A stretch of DNA of 5,575 nt from the NCBI GenBank assembly GCA_030618965.1, contig JAUXCJ010000107.1, forward strand, positions 1-5,575, read 5' to 3'. The DNA is from Thiomargarita sp. (GTDB lineage Bacteria > Pseudomonadota > Gammaproteobacteria > Beggiatoales > Beggiatoaceae). Within the stretch, counting starts at the first letter, position 1. Every line of letters starts with the position of its first letter. Under the pieces are notes generated by a model. That model was not told the origin of the DNA and ran no database searches. It saw only the letters and a program-made list of their open reading frames with translations. The translations under genes were made by a program, and so were the position numbers. This document shows positions 4,163-5,575 of the stretch, one piece after another.

Positions 4163-5575
4163 TTACTCGTCAACCGCTTTCATACTTAAACGAACTCGTC
4201 CTTGCTTATCTATTTCAAGCACCTTGACTTTAACCGTTTCACCTTCACGCAGTTTATCAGTAACTTTTGCAACCCGCTCTTGGCAAATCTGCGAAATATG
4301 AACTAAACCATCTCTCCCCGGCAAAATGCTCACAAATGCGCCAAAGTCCATGATTTTAACCACTTTTCCTTCATAGATGGAACCGACTTCAATATCAGTG
4401 GTAATTAATTCAATCTGACGACGTGCTTCTTCTCCCGCTGCCATATCAACAGAAGAAACTTTCACTACTCCTTCGTCGTCAATATCCACTGTGGCACCGG
4501 TTTGTTCTGTAATACCACGAATAGTAGCCCCTCCCTTACCAATCACATCGCGGATTTTACTCGGTTTAATTTTAAAAGTGATAATGCGTGGAGCATGTTT
4601 TGACATTTCTTCACGAGGTTCAGAAAGAACTTCTTGCATCACACTCAAAATATGTAAACGTCCCTCTTTCGCTTGTGTTAGGGCTGTTTCCATAATTTCA
4701 GGCGTAATGCCATCAATTTTGATGTCCATTTGCAATGCGGTGATACCATCAGTAGTACCAGCAACTTTAAAATCCATATCACCAAGATGGTCTTCATCAC
4801 CCATAATGTCAGTTAGGACAACAAATTTATCATCTTCTTTGATAAGCCCCATCGCAATCCCAGCAACAGGAGCTTTTGTCGGGACACCAGCATCCATCAA
4901 GGCAAGACTGGAACCACAAACACTAGCCATTGAACTAGAACCATTCGATTCAGTAATTTCTGAGACTATGCGTATAGAATAAGGAAATTTTTCTGGCAAT
5001 ATGGCTTGTATGCCACGCCGTGCTAAACGTCCATGACCGATTTCACGGCGTTTAGGCGTGCCGACACGCCCAATTTCACCAACACAATAGGGAGGGAAAT
5101 TATAATGGAGCATAAAAGCATCTTTATATTCCCCTTCTAAAGCATCAATAATTTGAGAATCTCGCTCGGTGCCCAATGTTGTCACGACTATAGCTTGCGT
5201 TTCGCCGCGTGTAAATAAGGCCGAACCATGTGTGCGTGGTAAAATGCCAGTACGAATAGTAATAGGACGCACTGTGCGGGTATCGCGTCCATCAATACGA
5301 TTTTTGCCGCTGGTGATACTGCCTCGCACTATCCGCTTTTCAAGTTTTTCTAGGACGCTAAATACTTGATTTGCTGTCCATTCTTCTGTTTCAATACTAG
5401 AAAATTGTTCGGCAATTTCTTGACAAATCCCGGTCACGGTTTCACGGCGAAGTAATTTGTCCCTAATCTCATAACCTTCTCTTAAACGTTGTTCAGCTAA
5501 TTCAGCCACTTGTTGAGTCAACTTTTCATCAACAGGTTTTGGTTGCCAATCCCACAACGGTTTTGCGACAGCAGC
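4163..5575 (-). CDS. pnp: Polynucleotide phosphorylase (PNPase), N-terminal part outside the window
   Basis: 470 codons are visible and the frame is open to the right edge (first residues [14 protein letters not shown]). About 230 N-terminal residues, including the first RNase PH-like domain, lie outside. PNPase is the trimeric 3'-5' phosphorolytic exoribonuclease of the RNA degradosome, releasing nucleoside diphosphates. Counted from the first visible codon, the helical linker occupies about 1-95. The second RNase PH domain follows, with [15 protein letters not shown] (112-126), the [12 protein letters not shown] phosphate-site loop (210-221) and the catalytic aspartates D260 and D266 of [10 protein letters not shown], equivalent to E. 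coli D486 and D492. The KH domain has its GKGG loop at 346-349 ([20 protein letters not shown]). The S1 domain spans 397-466 ([20 protein letters not shown] ... GRVRLSMK). The protein ends AVDE directly after S1, lacking the acidic degradosome-binding tail of the E. coli enzyme. mnmG follows on the same strand. Any usual rpsO upstream is off the window. Confidence 0.97.
   Translation of the reverse strand, partial: AAVAKPLWDWQPKPVDEKLTQQVAELAEQRLREGYEIRDKLLRRETVTGICQEIAEQFSSIETEEWTANQVFSVLEKLEKRIVRGSITSGKNRIDGRDTRTVRPITIRTGILPRTHGSALFTRGETQAIVVTTLGTERDSQIIDALEGEYKDAFMLHYNFPPYCVGEIGRVGTPKRREIGHGRLARRGIQAILPEKFPYSIRIVSEITESNGSSSMASVCGSSLALMDAGVPTKAPVAGIAMGLIKEDDKFVVLTDIMGDEDHLGDMDFKVAGTTDGITALQMDIKIDGITPEIMETALTQAKEGRLHILSVMQEVLSEPREEMSKHAPRIITFKIKPSKIRDVIGKGGATIRGITEQTGATVDIDDEGVVKVSSVDMAAGEEARRQIELITTDIEVGSIYEGKVVKIMDFGAFVSILPGRDGLVHISQICQERVAKVTDKLREGETVKVKVLEIDKQGRVRLSMKAVDE

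Noticed and set aside
4491..4982. Plus-strand open frame of 163 codons inside pnp
   Set aside because: It is antisense to the PNPase catalytic and KH domains. Its length follows from the codon bias of the real gene.
5169..5369. Plus-strand open frame of 66 codons inside pnp
   Set aside because: It is antisense to the start of the second RNase PH domain of PNPase.
5555..5557. TTG as a possible start of the pnp product
   Set aside because: It is an internal Leu codon. The frame continues to the window edge as [11 protein letters not shown], matching the interior of PNPase.

Overview
The window looks like chromosomal DNA of a gammaproteobacterium. The two large genes are typical gammaproteobacterial MnmG and PNPase. 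The intergenic GGTGGGCAAC/GTTGCCCACC inverted repeats, the mixed AT-rich spacers and the dense toxin-antitoxin debris recall the large filamentous sulfur bacteria (Beggiatoa/Thioploca group, Thiotrichales). That assignment is an inference from style, not from a marker gene.

Left part (about 1-2230), an AT-rich accessory segment. It opens with a small antitoxin-like gene (48-266) that runs by an ATGA overlap into only the last 38 codons of a PIN-domain (VapC-type) toxin. Next comes a gene-free stretch (about 380-642) with two copies of a 10-bp-arm inverted repeat and a near-perfect 25-bp palindrome. An XRE/HigA-type antitoxin follows on the minus strand, broken by two clear frameshifts and probably a third. 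After it is an unrecognised minus-strand helical protein (stop at 968). Then, on the plus strand, there is a start-less C-terminal piece of what looks like a polymorphic (CdiA-CT/tRNase-like) toxin, followed 27 bases later by an intact SitI3-family immunity gene (1697-2134). At least three toxin/antitoxin systems are therefore present as remnants, and in two of them the protective partner has outlasted the toxin.

Right part (2231-5575), housekeeping genes on the minus strand. The C-terminal two thirds of pnp (polynucleotide phosphorylase, entering from the right edge) is followed 69 bases later by a complete mnmG (tRNA U34 modification). The short spacer between them holds a GC-rich hairpin and four closely spaced G-runs on the plus strand that fit a G-quadruplex pattern. 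mnmG and the immunity gene converge on a 15-bp-stem hairpin (2183-2224). rsmG, the usual partner of mnmG, is not downstream.

The most interesting part is the toxin-tip/immunity pair with the unknown opposing gene at 968-2134. No complete new system can be shown from this window alone.
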